A DNA stretch of 64,000 nt from Candidatus Marsarchaeota G2 archaeon ECH_B_1 (GTDB lineage: Archaea > Thermoproteota > Thermoprotei_A > Marsarchaeales > Marsarchaeaceae), in assembly GCA_003019535.1 (NCBI GenBank), contig NEXG01000004.1:61540-125539 (forward strand), written 5' to 3'. Position 1 is the stretch's first letter; each line of letters opens with the position of its first letter. The notes under the pieces were generated by a model. The model saw only the letters and a list, made by a program, of their open reading frames with translations. It ran no database searches and was not told the origin of the DNA. The position numbers and the translations under genes were made by a program. Positions 41,288-50,649 of this stretch are shown here, one piece after another.

Positions 41288-41833
41288 CTACTTTGTCTGG
41301 AGCCATCCTCCACGTCTCCTTGTACCCGACGATTTGCTTACGCCATCCATGTTTACTCCAAGCGTATGGAGCAGTCTCTGATACTCTTCCTGGGTTATCC
41401 ATTCAACGTACAGGTATTCGGCTATCTGTTTATCATCCATCCCTATCCTCCTCGCTTCTTCTACGGTTAACCTGTAAGCTTCGACTTCTGTTGGCCTATC
41501 CACGTAGCTGTAACGCTCATCGAAGAGGTTCTTGCCTTCGAGGAACTGCCTCACATGAACCAATTCGTGGATAACGTCAAGATAAATATACCTCTCATCC
41601 GCGGTCTTAAGGTAGGGCTTGCTGACAAGGATATACCCGTTCTCATCATCCACGGCTAGGTAGCCCTTTCTAGGGAAAAGCACAACCTTTGTCCTCGATA
41701 AAACCTCATCTGTCTTGTCGCCGAATATTCTGCGCACAGCCTCAACCTTCTCAAAACCCTCGAAGATCTCTTTAAAATCATAACTCAAAACCTCAGCGTC
41801 GCGGTTGATTCTAACATTCAGCTGCACACACAA
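41288..41833 (-). CDS. Putative zincin metallopeptidase
   Basis: This 181-residue protein has His89-Glu90-Leu-Val-His93 (DVIHELVHVRQF) and, about 23 residues on, the acidic RPTEVEAY segment that can give the third zinc ligand. The arrangement resembles small ImmA/IrrE- or M78-like and other domain-only zincins, though I do not recognise the family. No signal or membrane segment is present, so it is probably cytoplasmic. The N-terminal half is beta-rich. The last 30 residues are basic and low in complexity. It lies between the LLM enzyme and the AAG glycosylase on the same strand, without close spacing. Confidence 0.7.
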   Translation of the reverse strand: MCVQLNVRINRDAEVLSYDFKEIFEGFEKVEAVRRIFGDKTDEVLSRTKVVLFPRKGYLAVDDENGYILVSKPYLKTADERYIYLDVIHELVHVRQFLEGKNLFDERYSYVDRPTEVEAYRLTVEEARRIGMDDKQIAEYLYVEWITQEEYQRLLHTLGVNMDGVSKSSGTRRRGGWLQTK

Positions 41834-42054
41834 ACTTATTCAAACACATATTTTAGTTTGCTGACATACTCAAACATGACATACAGCGCAATTTAAAACC
41901 TTCATAGGAGAAGTGTGGACACACTCAGTGGTCTCCAGATTTTTCTATACATTCACCCAACCCTCCCCCATCACACTCAAGATGGCGCGCCACGAAAAAT
42001 AGAGAGCTACAAAGCTGCGCCCATATGCTGTGGATGTGTAAAACAGAAACGCTG

Positions 42055-42660
42055 TCACCTCGATACGTAGGGATTACCGCATAGATAGAACCTCCACGGC
42101 CTCTCTTTGGCTAAAGTTATCCCTATTCGTGGTGATGAGCACACGGACTCATCCTTACCCATCCATCCCTCCGCTAAGAAGAGGTCACCCTTACTTGTGA
42201 GGTCAACGCCGTAGAACGAGCGCGATATATCGAAAGCCTTGGTGAGTTTACCTGGACCGCTCGTCAAATCGAGTAGCCTTGTTGTACCCCTATTTTTCAT
42301 CATAATGTCCACGCCCTGCAACGGCTCGAGAGCTCGAAAAAGCACCGCCCCAGCGGCTGTTAGCTCATCTTTGGCCACAACGTTTAAACAAAAATGGTTA
42401 CCATATGTAAAGTACACGTAAGCATAACCCACATCTCCAAACATAATACTCGCCCTACCCCTGTTACCCCTGTACGCGTGGCTGGCTGGGTCTTCTAATC
42501 CCTTATAGGCCTCAACTTCAACAACTCTGCCTACGAGTACGCCTGAGTCGCCGTGCACCCTGACAAGTAGTTGGCCAAGCAACTCTTTTGCCACGAGTAT
42601 CGTATCCCTTCTGAAAAAGCTTCTAGGAAGGAGTTTGAAGCTGTTTAAATCCAAAGCCAC
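42055..42660 (-). CDS. 3-methyladenine DNA glycosylase, AAG/MPG family
   Basis: This 201-residue protein shows the AAG signature throughout: RDTILVAKELLGQLLVR, VVEVEAYKGLEDPASHAYRG (with the catalytic glutamate), the YAYVYFTYGNHFCLNVV strand and LTSGPGKLTKAF. It removes alkylated and deaminated purines from DNA in base excision repair. The start at 42660 gives a normal short N-terminus. It is followed by a 36-bp gap after mvk on the same strand, so the two could be co-transcribed. No other repair gene is close. Confidence 0.94.
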   Translation of the reverse strand: MALDLNSFKLLPRSFFRRDTILVAKELLGQLLVRVHGDSGVLVGRVVEVEAYKGLEDPASHAYRGNRGRASIMFGDVGYAYVYFTYGNHFCLNVVAKDELTAAGAVLFRALEPLQGVDIMMKNRGTTRLLDLTSGPGKLTKAFDISRSFYGVDLTSKGDLFLAEGWMGKDESVCSSPRIGITLAKERPWRFYLCGNPYVSR

Positions 42661-42696
42661 TGAAGCCTCCTCTCCATGAGCGGTTTTAGGTTAAAA

Positions 42697-43698
42697 TTAG
42701 CTTTTTCCTTCGAGCATAACACCATACCTATCCTCCGTGACGCCGAAAGCCGTGTAACCCGCTATCCTTATAGCGGACACAACGCTTTCAAGCGTGTTGT
42801 TGTCGGGGCAAATACAAACAACTGAGCCGCCCATCCCCCCGCCCGTTAGCTTCGAACCAAGCGCACCAGCACCCCTAGCCACCTGAACTATCTGCTCAAC
42901 GCGGGGTGTCGACACACCAAGTGCATAGAGTAGGCCATGGTTGATGTTCATGAGCTCACCCACACCCTTAATATCATCCGTCTCCAGCGCTCTCCTTGCC
43001 TCTAACACTAGCTCACCAATAGCATCCAGCACCCTTATCACAGTTGAGTTATGTTTTGAGAAGATTTTGGAGACTAGTTTAACACTCTCAGACGTGGGTA
43101 GAACCCGCTCGGTGTACCCTACCGCTAGGATAATCCTCTCTCCAAACGAAAGCCGCTCTATTTGCGCGTCTCCCTTCACGTGACGATAGAGTATGGCGCC
43201 CCCGTAGGCGACGGCAGCTGCATCCATGCCGCTCGAAGACCCCTGTACGGCCACTTCCACTTCCCTCCCCATTTTGGCCAACGCTTCTCTAGTGGGCTCG
43301 AAGCCCTGAAGCGCTGCGTAGGCTGCTAGTGTAGCTACACTCAACGCTGCGGAGGTTCCAAGCCCCGCGCCAACAGGCATGCTTGATTCAATCTTGACGT
43401 CTAAGCCGAGGTCTCCTCCGAATTTCTCTGAAGCGAGTTTGAGAGCTTGGAGTGCATAGGAGGCTGCGCTCCCCGAGTCTAACGCTTCCATGGAACTTCC
43501 CCCTGCAAGGTTAACTGTTAACCTAACACCTTTTACCGAAATATCAGGGAGGTCTATTACCAGTCTGCCATCGTTACGCCTAGAGAGTTCAACCCTAATA
43601 CGCCTGTTGATAGCCATAACTATGGCGGGTTTACCGTAGACCACCGCGTGTTCTCCGAATAACGTAATTTTACCTGGTGCAGAAGCGCTCACACGCAC
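42697..43698 (-). CDS. mvk: Mevalonate kinase
   Basis: This GHMP kinase of about 333 residues has ASAPGKITLFGEHAVVYG at the N-terminus, the ATP motif PVGAGLGTSAALS, and the C-terminal KLTGGGMGGSVV. It phosphorylates mevalonate for archaeal isoprenoid lipids. The open frame reaches ATG 43737, but a TATA-like GTATATGG at 43745-43752 would start transcription near 43720. I therefore take GTG 43698 (MRVSASAPGK), preceded by a GGTG ribosome binding site nine bases away, which also matches the usual N-terminus. The divergent spacer up to 43969 (271 bp) carries the promoters of this gene and the next one. Confidence 0.93.
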   Translation of the reverse strand: MRVSASAPGKITLFGEHAVVYGKPAIVMAINRRIRVELSRRNDGRLVIDLPDISVKGVRLTVNLAGGSSMEALDSGSAASYALQALKLASEKFGGDLGLDVKIESSMPVGAGLGTSAALSVATLAAYAALQGFEPTREALAKMGREVEVAVQGSSSGMDAAAVAYGGAILYRHVKGDAQIERLSFGERIILAVGYTERVLPTSESVKLVSKIFSKHNSTVIRVLDAIGELVLEARRALETDDIKGVGELMNINHGLLYALGVSTPRVEQIVQVARGAGALGSKLTGGGMGGSVVCICPDNNTLESVVSAIRIAGYTAFGVTEDRYGVMLEGKS

Positions 43699-43969
43699 GT
43701 GGATAACACCTACTCCTATCGCTTTAAGTGTTTCCAAAAATTATCCATATACACGCATCATAAGGTCACTCAGGGTGGCCTCCTTAATTATGGCTAGAGC
43801 CACTGCACAAATCGCACTAGGTGTGTCTTCCGATAGCCTATCATCATATTTAGTAGCGGACACCCATTTGAGGATTGGTAAGCTGTGTGTTAACGCGGAT
43901 TGTGATAGTAGGAGTTCATGGTTCTTAGGAGATAACTCTAAAATAACCGTTTTATGTTTTCCTGTTACA

Positions 43970-44272
43970 TTGTCGAAGAAGATTTTACTGGTCACCGCCG
44001 ACTGGGATAATGTTAAGAAGTACGTCGAGCCCGTCTGCAAGGGTGTAGCAGCCGAGCTCGGCGTTGAGCTTGAAGTTAGAAATGAGGATTACGGTTTCCT
44101 TGTTGAGCACGGGGAAAAGGATGACTTCGGAGGTGTTGAAATACCACAGGTTTTCGTTATAGATGGGGAAAAAGTGAAACACGTGTTCACAAGGATACCC
44201 CTCACAGTTGAAGGTAAACCAGATGTTAAGAGTGCCACAGAAATGCTTAAGAAAGCTTTAGCAGATGCCTAA
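43970..44272 (+). CDS. Small thioredoxin-fold-like protein without CxxC
   Basis: This protein of about 100 residues begins MSKKILLVTADWDNVKKYVE and has a beta-alpha-beta layout with VPQVFVIDGEKVKHVF-like strands (here IPQVFVIDGEKVKHVF) before a last helix, as in thioredoxin-like folds. The place where CxxC would be reads ADWDNVKKYV, and Cys38 or so lies further on, so classic redox chemistry is unlikely. The frame is open further upstream, but I take TTG 43970 because an AT-rich TTTTATGTTTT promoter element lies at about 43950. Its stop is three bases from the next gene. The function is unknown. Confidence 0.6.
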   Translation: MSKKILLVTADWDNVKKYVEPVCKGVAAELGVELEVRNEDYGFLVEHGEKDDFGGVEIPQVFVIDGEKVKHVFTRIPLTVEGKPDVKSATEMLKKALADA

Positions 44273-44275
44273 ACG

Positions 44276-44683
44276 ATGCAATTGAGCAGTTTGGTGATCC
44301 ACTGCAAGGATGGCAACATAGTAAACGAGTCGGTGAAGCAAAAGGACATAGTTGAAGCGGTTAAAGAAGAGCTAATAGGGACGGTTAAGGAGTGGAACCC
44401 AAAGGAGTCGGACCTGATGGTTTTCTCCACTCAAAATGAAGCCCAAGTGTCAGCGCCTTTGACGAAGGAAACTCTTGAACTATTGAAGCCATTTTCACCT
44501 ACACGCCAAGGCGATAAGGTGGTGTTCAACATGCCCATATACGTCATATCATATAAGATCGAGCACTTGTCAGAGAACGAATTCAGAGATCGAGCCGTGG
44601 TGATAATCGCGCCCTACATAAACGAAGAGTTAAAGAGCCAGCTAGAGAGTTGGTCGGTTGAGCTCACAGCGAAGGCCCAGTGA
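44276..44683 (+). CDS. Conserved-looking small protein, function unknown
   Basis: This protein has 135 residues, is acidic and soluble, and alternates strands and helices (IHCKDGNIVNESVKQKDIVEAV, then NMPIYVISYKIEHLSENEF, then RAVVIIAPYINEE). I recognise no motif. It starts at ATG 44276 three bases after the thioredoxin-fold-like gene, so the two are probably one operon with a shared job. It converges on polB with two bases between the stops. A domain of the archaeal-specific type is likely but unplaced. Confidence 0.6.
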   Translation: MQLSSLVIHCKDGNIVNESVKQKDIVEAVKEELIGTVKEWNPKESDLMVFSTQNEAQVSAPLTKETLELLKPFSPTRQGDKVVFNMPIYVISYKIEHLSENEFRDRAVVIIAPYINEELKSQLESWSVELTAKAQ

Positions 44684-44685
44684 GC

Positions 44686-47322
44686 CTACCTCCCAGTAAA
44701 GAACGATTCAAGTGTCCTCTCACCCATAGCTTCATCGAAGTCTATGTTGAGTGCGTCCAACACTTGCTCAAAAGTTGACTTAAGGAGCTCAATATATTTG
44801 GCGGTATCAATATCAGAGGGCTTCGCTAACTCAATGGGCAAAACGCCATCATAGGTCTTAACATAGTGGATTATGTCACCAGCACGTATATCCCTTCCAA
44901 GCTTATCGATGAGTATACGAGCAGCCTTAATGTGTTGTGGTGTGGTCTTATCATATTTATCAGGGTTTTTGTTGAGCATGACCGAGATAGCTAGCTCCTT
45001 AACATCGAATTTCCTCGTTTTAAGCGTTGTCTGAGCATCCTTAAGTAGGGTCTGCACGCGCTTCTTGGCCTCTTCAAAATCTTCGGGTGACTTGACCTCG
45101 CTTAGTACCTCTAGAGCCTGCTGGAAAGTGTGTTTAATAAATGGTGGCGTGTTCCTCTTCTTTCCCAGCAGGCCTTTTATCTCCACCGACCCATCCTGCT
45201 TGACACCAAAGTAATTCTTTTTCCTATCGCTAAACGCTACATACCTAAACTCTTTATCAATCTCTAAATCAACTTTCAGGTCTCCTCGCGCCCAAGCGAT
45301 GAGCTCATCGATCTTTTGCTTTGGCGGGTTAAGGACGAAGAGTGAATCGGTGTCACCGTAGAGAACCTTCATATCCAAATCTTGAGCCTTTTTAATGGTC
45401 GAGGTTATAACGTATCTGGCAATGGCAGCCGTGCTTTCTGCGACTGGTAGACAGTAGAACGGGAAAGTCTCAGCCCCATACACGCCATAAGAAGCGTTAA
45501 CGTAAACCTTGAGGGCGCGCTGAACCACGTCATACCACGAACGATAGATACCCGAAAGTGTTGGGTCCTTCGACTTGGGTTTAAACCACAAGACACGCAG
45601 GTCTCTGAAGAGGCCTACCAGCTCCGAGACGAGCCCACGTCTCTTCGTGCAAACCCAGTGTTCAGTTTCTGGAACCTTATTATTCCTACACTCAGGGTGA
45701 GGACACCTCACGGTCTCATAGCTCAGATTGTACTCCTTAAGAATAGAGGGATAAAGCGATGCGAAGTCGAGCACAACCACATCGAAGTATACGCCGGCCT
45801 TAGGCGATATCACGATAGCCCCCTTATACTTTTTACCCTTAATGGTTGCCTGGGTATACGAAGTGTTTTTCCTCTGCGCAATGTCCTCTGGGTTGGGAAT
45901 CAAATAGTTTCTCTCCCTATGGATAGCATACATCAGGTTCTTAATCCACGACGACACACCTATACGCACCAAGTCATCCATACCTGTCCGGGAAACCCTC
46001 ATGAGCATCACGATTAGCTTCATCACCAAATTATCATTATAGGCCGTAAGCTCATATGTGAGCTGGGCGTCCCTGAAACAGTAGTTGGCTAACTCGAAGG
46101 GTGTCAGGTTATCAATGAACTTTTCACCCAGGTCCACTTTTCCCTTGCCCATAAGCGCGGAGGCTATACTGTCAAGTCCAAACTCCTTATATTTGGCGTC
46201 AAACGCGTACACCTGTATTGCCTTATTTTTAAAGAAGTGGTAGAGGTCAAGGTGCAGACCTGTGCTCAGCCTAGCCTCCCTCTGGGTTAGTATTATGGGT
46301 GTCTGGTTTTTGGGTACACCGAGCTTCTCGGCTCTGTTCTTCAGGTAGCGGAAGTCAAAGTTATCCCCGTTGAATGATAAAACAATGGGGTAGGATGAAA
46401 TTAGGTTGAAGGTCTGTTTTAGCATCTCCACCTCGTCTGTAAAGAATTGTACGTCGAGGTCCTGTGGAAGGGAGTTGGCATCGCCTGGCTCACCATCCGA
46501 ACGCATGAGCACAAAAACCTTCTTTAAGCCGTCGCTACCGCAGAACGACACGGCTATAAGTCTGTTGGAAGCTTCTATGACGTTGGGCATCCTCCCCTCC
46601 GCAGTCTCAACCTCAATATCCACCGCAACACGTCTAAAATCGGGGGCAGGCTCGGAGAGAATGTTGATCCAGTCAATAACCACATCCACATCAACACCAC
46701 CCTTAGAGATCGATGAAGCCATCTTGGAGGCCTCCTCTGTGAACTCTGGTTTAACAGCTACAAGGTTTCCATTGCTCACTTTGTAAACAGTGCCGGGTCT
46801 GAACCCCCTATCATACATATAGCAGTTAGCGTATCTAATCTTGGCTTCCCAAGCTACAGGAAGCTTCTCTCTTAAACTATTAGACCTGCCACCTATGACA
46901 AGCGGGTCTCTACCGAGAACCTTGGTCAGCTTGACTGGCTTGTCATCTAACAGGTGATACTTGTTCACACTCTCAAAACCCAGTATACCCTTGTTTGAGG
47001 CAACCTGCGGAAGAGATTTGAGCTTGTCTATTGGAATATCGGTGAGCAGATATGGGTGGTGATTCGTGTTGTCGTACCAAGCGTAGACCTTCTTGTCCTC
47101 CTTGTTATAGAGTATCGCAACAGCTTTACCCTCGGCGCCATCGTAGAGGACTGTGAGCAGAACTGATTCGCTGAGCTCAGACGGAGTTGGAAGTCTGAGT
47201 GATACTGCTACTTCCTCCTCTTCACCCTCCCTCTCTTCCTCTTCGAGCTCAGCATCCTGAGATTCAACTTCAGACTTCTGAAGCCCCTCTAAACTCGTAA
47301 CCAATTTAATAGATATTAGCAT
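44686..47322 (-). CDS. polB: Family B DNA polymerase
   Basis: This protein of about 878 residues has the exonuclease motifs DIEVE, SFNGDNFDFRYL and YCFRDAQLTYEL, and the polymerase motifs A (DFASLYPSILKEYNLS), B (KVYVNASYGVYGAE) and C (YGDTDSLFV). All acidic catalytic residues are visible, so both replication and proofreading should be active. The first 60 residues are a variable acidic stretch (EEEEREGEEEEV). The frame opens further up to 47388. I take ATG 47322, but a TTG at 47304 is as plausible. tRNA-Arg lies upstream. It may be the main replicative polymerase or a second PolB. Confidence 0.93.
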   Translation of the reverse strand: MLISIKLVTSLEGLQKSEVESQDAELEEEEREGEEEEVAVSLRLPTPSELSESVLLTVLYDGAEGKAVAILYNKEDKKVYAWYDNTNHHPYLLTDIPIDKLKSLPQVASNKGILGFESVNKYHLLDDKPVKLTKVLGRDPLVIGGRSNSLREKLPVAWEAKIRYANCYMYDRGFRPGTVYKVSNGNLVAVKPEFTEEASKMASSISKGGVDVDVVIDWINILSEPAPDFRRVAVDIEVETAEGRMPNVIEASNRLIAVSFCGSDGLKKVFVLMRSDGEPGDANSLPQDLDVQFFTDEVEMLKQTFNLISSYPIVLSFNGDNFDFRYLKNRAEKLGVPKNQTPIILTQREARLSTGLHLDLYHFFKNKAIQVYAFDAKYKEFGLDSIASALMGKGKVDLGEKFIDNLTPFELANYCFRDAQLTYELTAYNDNLVMKLIVMLMRVSRTGMDDLVRIGVSSWIKNLMYAIHRERNYLIPNPEDIAQRKNTSYTQATIKGKKYKGAIVISPKAGVYFDVVVLDFASLYPSILKEYNLSYETVRCPHPECRNNKVPETEHWVCTKRRGLVSELVGLFRDLRVLWFKPKSKDPTLSGIYRSWYDVVQRALKVYVNASYGVYGAETFPFYCLPVAESTAAIARYVITSTIKKAQDLDMKVLYGDTDSLFVLNPPKQKIDELIAWARGDLKVDLEIDKEFRYVAFSDRKKNYFGVKQDGSVEIKGLLGKKRNTPPFIKHTFQQALEVLSEVKSPEDFEEAKKRVQTLLKDAQTTLKTRKFDVKELAISVMLNKNPDKYDKTTPQHIKAARILIDKLGRDIRAGDIIHYVKTYDGVLPIELAKPSDIDTAKYIELLKSTFEQVLDALNIDFDEAMGERTLESFFTGR

Positions 47323-47438
47323 GCAACAATAGTTAAACTCTATGGAAAAATGAGGAAGTTGTGTAAACATGTGGCCGAATAGATCCACTGAGAGCCTAGA
47401 TAAAGCTGAATACTACCCTACGCACCTAAGATACAGAT

Positions 47439-47513
47439 GGGCCCGTGGCCCAGCCTGGATAGGGCAGCGGCCTCCGGAGCCGTTGGTCGAGGGTTCAAAT
47501 CCCTCCGGGCCCG
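47439..47513 (+). tRNA. tRNA-Arg (CCG)
   Basis: The acceptor stem GGGCCCG (47439-47445) pairs with CGGGCCC (47506-47512), followed by discriminator G; CCA is not encoded. The anticodon loop CTCCGGA reads CCG, so it decodes CGG as arginine. The anticodon stem is GCGGC/GCCGT and the T loop TTCAAAT. There is no intron. It lies divergently between polB and the 3' end of queC, whose stop is two bases beyond the tRNA. Confidence 0.95.
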
Positions 47514-47514
47514 T

Positions 47515-48153
47515 CTATCCATACAAGGGATCCGACAGCCCAGCCCTGATGAAGGCTTGCTTACGCTCCTTGCAGGCCTCACATTCGCCGCATGGCTTAG
47601 GCCCTTTACCATAACAGCTCCAAGTGAACTCGAATGGGACCCCCAGGTCACCGCCAAGCCTAACCACCTCATACTTTTCAAATCTAATTAAGGGTGTGGT
47701 TACCTGAACACCTTTGCTTACAAGGTGATTTGAAAGCAGGGTGTTGAATTTTTCGAAAAAAGCTTCGGAGGCATCCTGAAACCTTAACGCATCAGATTTG
47801 ATATGCCCGCCGTAAATACGGTTAGCACCAACCCTCTCTGCAAAGTGAGCCGCTATACCATAAAAGATTATATTTCTAGCCGGAATGTAAACCTGTGTGA
47901 CACCTCCGAGCTGTTCAGGTGCACCCACAACATCGGACGCCTCCTTTAGAAAATCCACTTCAACTTGAATAAGCTCCACCCCCGCGGCCGCCGCCAACTT
48001 AACCGCCGCTTCACGTTCGACCGAACGCCTCCCATAATAATTGAAACTCAAACCAACCACCCCCTCATTTACACGCCTCGCCAAGTATAGGCACACGGCT
48101 GAATCTAAACCGCCAGAAAGCAAAACCACTGCCTTGGACTTTCTCTCACTCAT
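47515..48153 (-). CDS. queC: 7-cyano-7-deazaguanine synthase QueC
   Basis: This protein of about 212 residues starts MSERKSKAVVLLSGGLDSAV with the PP-loop SGGLDS and ends in the zinc-binding cluster CYGKGPKPCGECEACKERKQAF. It converts 7-carboxy-7-deazaguanine to preQ0 using ATP and ammonia. The open frame extends to 48219, but I use ATG 48153, because the family starts close to the PP-loop and a TATA-like TATTATAG lies near 48175-48182. QueE and the GAT-QueC fusion sit 27 kb away. The separate QueC shows that the fusion is not the only QueC-like protein. Confidence 0.93.
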   Translation of the reverse strand: MSERKSKAVVLLSGGLDSAVCLYLARRVNEGVVGLSFNYYGRRSVEREAAVKLAAAAGVELIQVEVDFLKEASDVVGAPEQLGGVTQVYIPARNIIFYGIAAHFAERVGANRIYGGHIKSDALRFQDASEAFFEKFNTLLSNHLVSKGVQVTTPLIRFEKYEVVRLGGDLGVPFEFTWSCYGKGPKPCGECEACKERKQAFIRAGLSDPLYG

Positions 48154-48508
48154 CACTTTACCTAAGTGGCAGACTATAATAAGAGCATCCACGCGCCTCT
48201 TAAGTGTGGCTAATAACATCTCAAAAGACGGGACAGACGCTTGTTAGCCTTATGCAAGTGGGAATAAGAGCATGGGTAACGGGTCACTGTTAGTGGGCTG
48301 TGAACCGCACGCGATGCACGAGCTGGATTGGGGAAAACGCCCCACCCGCTTTAATTCGGCATCACCCACCAAACAAAATGCTCACTCTAGTAGGTTTGAC
48401 AGGGTTTTGACTACCCGAGCATAAGTAATTGGTGTACAATACTCTTTCTCCTCCCTAGCACTCTGCGGTTTTGATTTGGGAGGATCCCGCCGCTAGGGGT
48501 AGCTCACG
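48154..48508. other. Noncoding stretch, nothing firm
   Basis: These 355 bases lie between queC and the next minus-strand gene. A short hairpin, GGGG-AAAACG-CCCC, is near 48337-48350. No ORF, tRNA or clear repeat is seen, apart from likely promoter sequence for queC at 48175-48182. Confidence 0.3.
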
Positions 48509-49063
48509 CTATGAACTAAAACGCTTGTTTAGGGAAACAAGCACCCATTTAGTATCCACGTACCCCACAGCGTAGCCCTCCAGAGACCTAAGCTGGATGG
48601 AAAAGGTGCTAATGTATTGTCTGGGATCCACAACTAGAATTAACCCACTGGGAGAAATGTTCAGAGCATCGTACAGGCTCATAGAGAGCTTATCTCCTAG
48701 CGCAATCAGTATGAGTGTTGAGAGGGTGCGATGCCTGATCGGTGGATTATCAAGTTTGCAGAGAACTGCGTCCACTCTTTTCCTTCTTTCAGGTGTTAAG
48801 TCTTCGATTAAGCTAGATGCATCCCAGTGCTCGCTCAAGTAAATGATCCTTGATGTGTACAGGTAGGATGCGATAAATCTGATTACCTCCAATGCTGTGG
48901 CTTTTTTCTCGCAAACCAATCCCACTAATTGCTCTGAGAATGGTATAACCCATTCCAGAACGTGCACCACGTCGGAAACCGGTTTACCGCTTGTAGGGGC
49001 ATGTGACACGTGTCTCTCCGTTATGTTAATAAGTGGTCTAAACACACGCCAGTTTATCTGCAC
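48509..49063 (-). CDS. Hypothetical protein
   Basis: This 184-residue protein has an alpha/beta composition with a helical middle (EVIRFIASYLYTSRIIYLSE) and a hydrophobic strand (LILVVDPRQYI) in the C-terminal half. I recognise no motif or membrane segment. Codon use looks like that of its neighbours, so I take it as real. It is divergent from leuC and could be an unlinked gene. Confidence 0.55.
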   Translation of the reverse strand: MQINWRVFRPLINITERHVSHAPTSGKPVSDVVHVLEWVIPFSEQLVGLVCEKKATALEVIRFIASYLYTSRIIYLSEHWDASSLIEDLTPERRKRVDAVLCKLDNPPIRHRTLSTLILIALGDKLSMSLYDALNISPSGLILVVDPRQYISTFSIQLRSLEGYAVGYVDTKWVLVSLNKRFSS

Positions 49064-49191
49064 ACACGTGTTTCATATCTAAGGGATATAAGCCTTAAAA
49101 GCATGCGTGTAGCATTTAGAGAAACAGAATCACCAAGTTTTAACCGAACAACTTCCCTTTAAGGTGTTGACAGTGTTAAAATTAGGAAAAA

Positions 49192-49199
49192 TTTATATG
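49192..49199 (+). promoter_or_regulatory. TATA box of leuCD, probably leaderless
   Basis: TTTATATG lies 18-25 bases before the TTG at 49217, which puts the expected transcription start at the start codon. The operon would be leaderless at leuC. Confidence 0.55.
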
Positions 49200-49216
49200 T
49201 TAAGCTGTAAATTGTT

Positions 49217-50647
49217 TTGTCTATGGCGGGATTAAGCGTATTCCAAAAGATTTGGAACGATCATATTGTAGCGAAAGAGGGTGATAGGTTCCTAATATAC
49301 ATTGACAGACACTTAGTACACGAGGTGACATCACCGATTGCCTTCAGGAGCCTCCGGGAAAAAGGTTTGACTGTTAGGAGAAGCGACCTAACACTTGCAA
49401 CCGTTGACCACAACGTGCCAACCACAGACCGGGCAAAGCCGATTGATGATAAGCTCTCCGCCCAGCAGATAGAGGCGCTGAGGGTTAATGCAAAAAGCTA
49501 CAACCTTCCACTGCTCGACTATCAAAGCCCGCTACAGGGTATAGTACATGTGGTGGGTCCAGAGCTGGGTTTCGTTTTACCCGGGGTCATCGTTGCCTGT
49601 GGAGATAGTCATACCTCGACGAACGGGGCGCTTGGTGCATTGGGCTTCGGTGTGGGTACAAGCGAGATTGAAATGGTTCTGGCCACTCAATCACTCTGGC
49701 TTAGAAAGCCTGCCACAATGCTTGTCGAGATCAGGGGTTCGCTTAGAAGTGGGGTGACACCTAAAGACGTAGCGCTCAACTTTATAGGCCGTGTAGGCGT
49801 GGGGGGATGCATAGGCTACGCTGTTGAGTACGGTGGTCCGCTTGTTGAGCAGCTTAGCGTTGAAGAAAGGATGACACTCGCAAACCTGACGACCGAGGCG
49901 GGAGGCAGAACGGGCATAGTTTCACCTGACGAGAAGAGTATTGAGTTCGTATATGGTAAGCCCTACGCACCGCAGGGTGAAGAATGGGATCGTGCTGTGA
50001 ATTATTGGAAGACTCTTAAAAGCGACGGCGACGCCGAGTATGACAAAAGTGTAGATATTGGTGTTTCAGACCTTGAACCACAGGTCACGTGGGGCACGGA
50101 TCCTTCTATGGTGTGCGGGGTCTCGGAGAGGATTCCCAATCCCGAGGGATTCAGAGACCAGCAACAGAGAAGAAAAGCAGAGAAGGCTCTGGAGTATATG
50201 GGCCTGAAGCCAGGTACCAGAATAGATGAAATAAATGTGGATGCGGTTTTTATAGGCTCCTGCACAAATGCCCGTCTAGGAGACCTTATTCAAGCAGCCC
50301 GTGTAGTTGTGGGTAGAAGGGTTTCGCCTAGGGTTAAGGCTATAGTTGTTCCTGGGTCGCAACTGGTTAAACGGCGCGCTGAGAGACTCGGTCTGCACAG
50401 AGTGTTTATTGAGGCGGGGTTCGAGTGGAGAAATTCTGGTTGCAGCCTGTGTTTGGGTATGAACAGCGACAGGCTTGCGGCTGGCACAAGGTGTGTGAGC
50501 ACTTCAAATAGGAACTTTGAGAACAGGCAAGGCTTTGGGGTGAGAACGCACCTTACGAGTCCGATAATGGCGGTGGCAGCCGCTCTCGAGGGAAGGTTCA
50601 TTGATGCACGGGAGTTGAGTTTGGATAACGTGGGGATAGGTGGATAG
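49217..50647 (+). CDS. leuC: 3-isopropylmalate dehydratase, large subunit
   Basis: This 476-residue enzyme has the bacterial-type LeuC pattern: VDHNVPTTDR, GDSHTSTNGALGALGFGVGTSE, and the 4Fe-4S cysteines in GSCTNARLGDL and NSGCSLCLGMN. It isomerises 2- to 3-isopropylmalate in leucine synthesis with LeuD. The first codon is TTG 49217; ATG 49223 two codons on is also possible. It is followed by leuD after two bases. The long 476-residue form is the bacterial type rather than the 420-residue archaeal HACN/LeuC, although some archaea have it. Close relatives act as homoaconitase, but leuB and leuA next to it favour leucine. Confidence 0.95.
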   Translation: MSMAGLSVFQKIWNDHIVAKEGDRFLIYIDRHLVHEVTSPIAFRSLREKGLTVRRSDLTLATVDHNVPTTDRAKPIDDKLSAQQIEALRVNAKSYNLPLLDYQSPLQGIVHVVGPELGFVLPGVIVACGDSHTSTNGALGALGFGVGTSEIEMVLATQSLWLRKPATMLVEIRGSLRSGVTPKDVALNFIGRVGVGGCIGYAVEYGGPLVEQLSVEERMTLANLTTEAGGRTGIVSPDEKSIEFVYGKPYAPQGEEWDRAVNYWKTLKSDGDAEYDKSVDIGVSDLEPQVTWGTDPSMVCGVSERIPNPEGFRDQQQRRKAEKALEYMGLKPGTRIDEINVDAVFIGSCTNARLGDLIQAARVVVGRRVSPRVKAIVVPGSQLVKRRAERLGLHRVFIEAGFEWRNSGCSLCLGMNSDRLAAGTRCVSTSNRNFENRQGFGVRTHLTSPIMAVAAALEGRFIDARELSLDNVGIGG

Positions 50648-50649
50648 GA

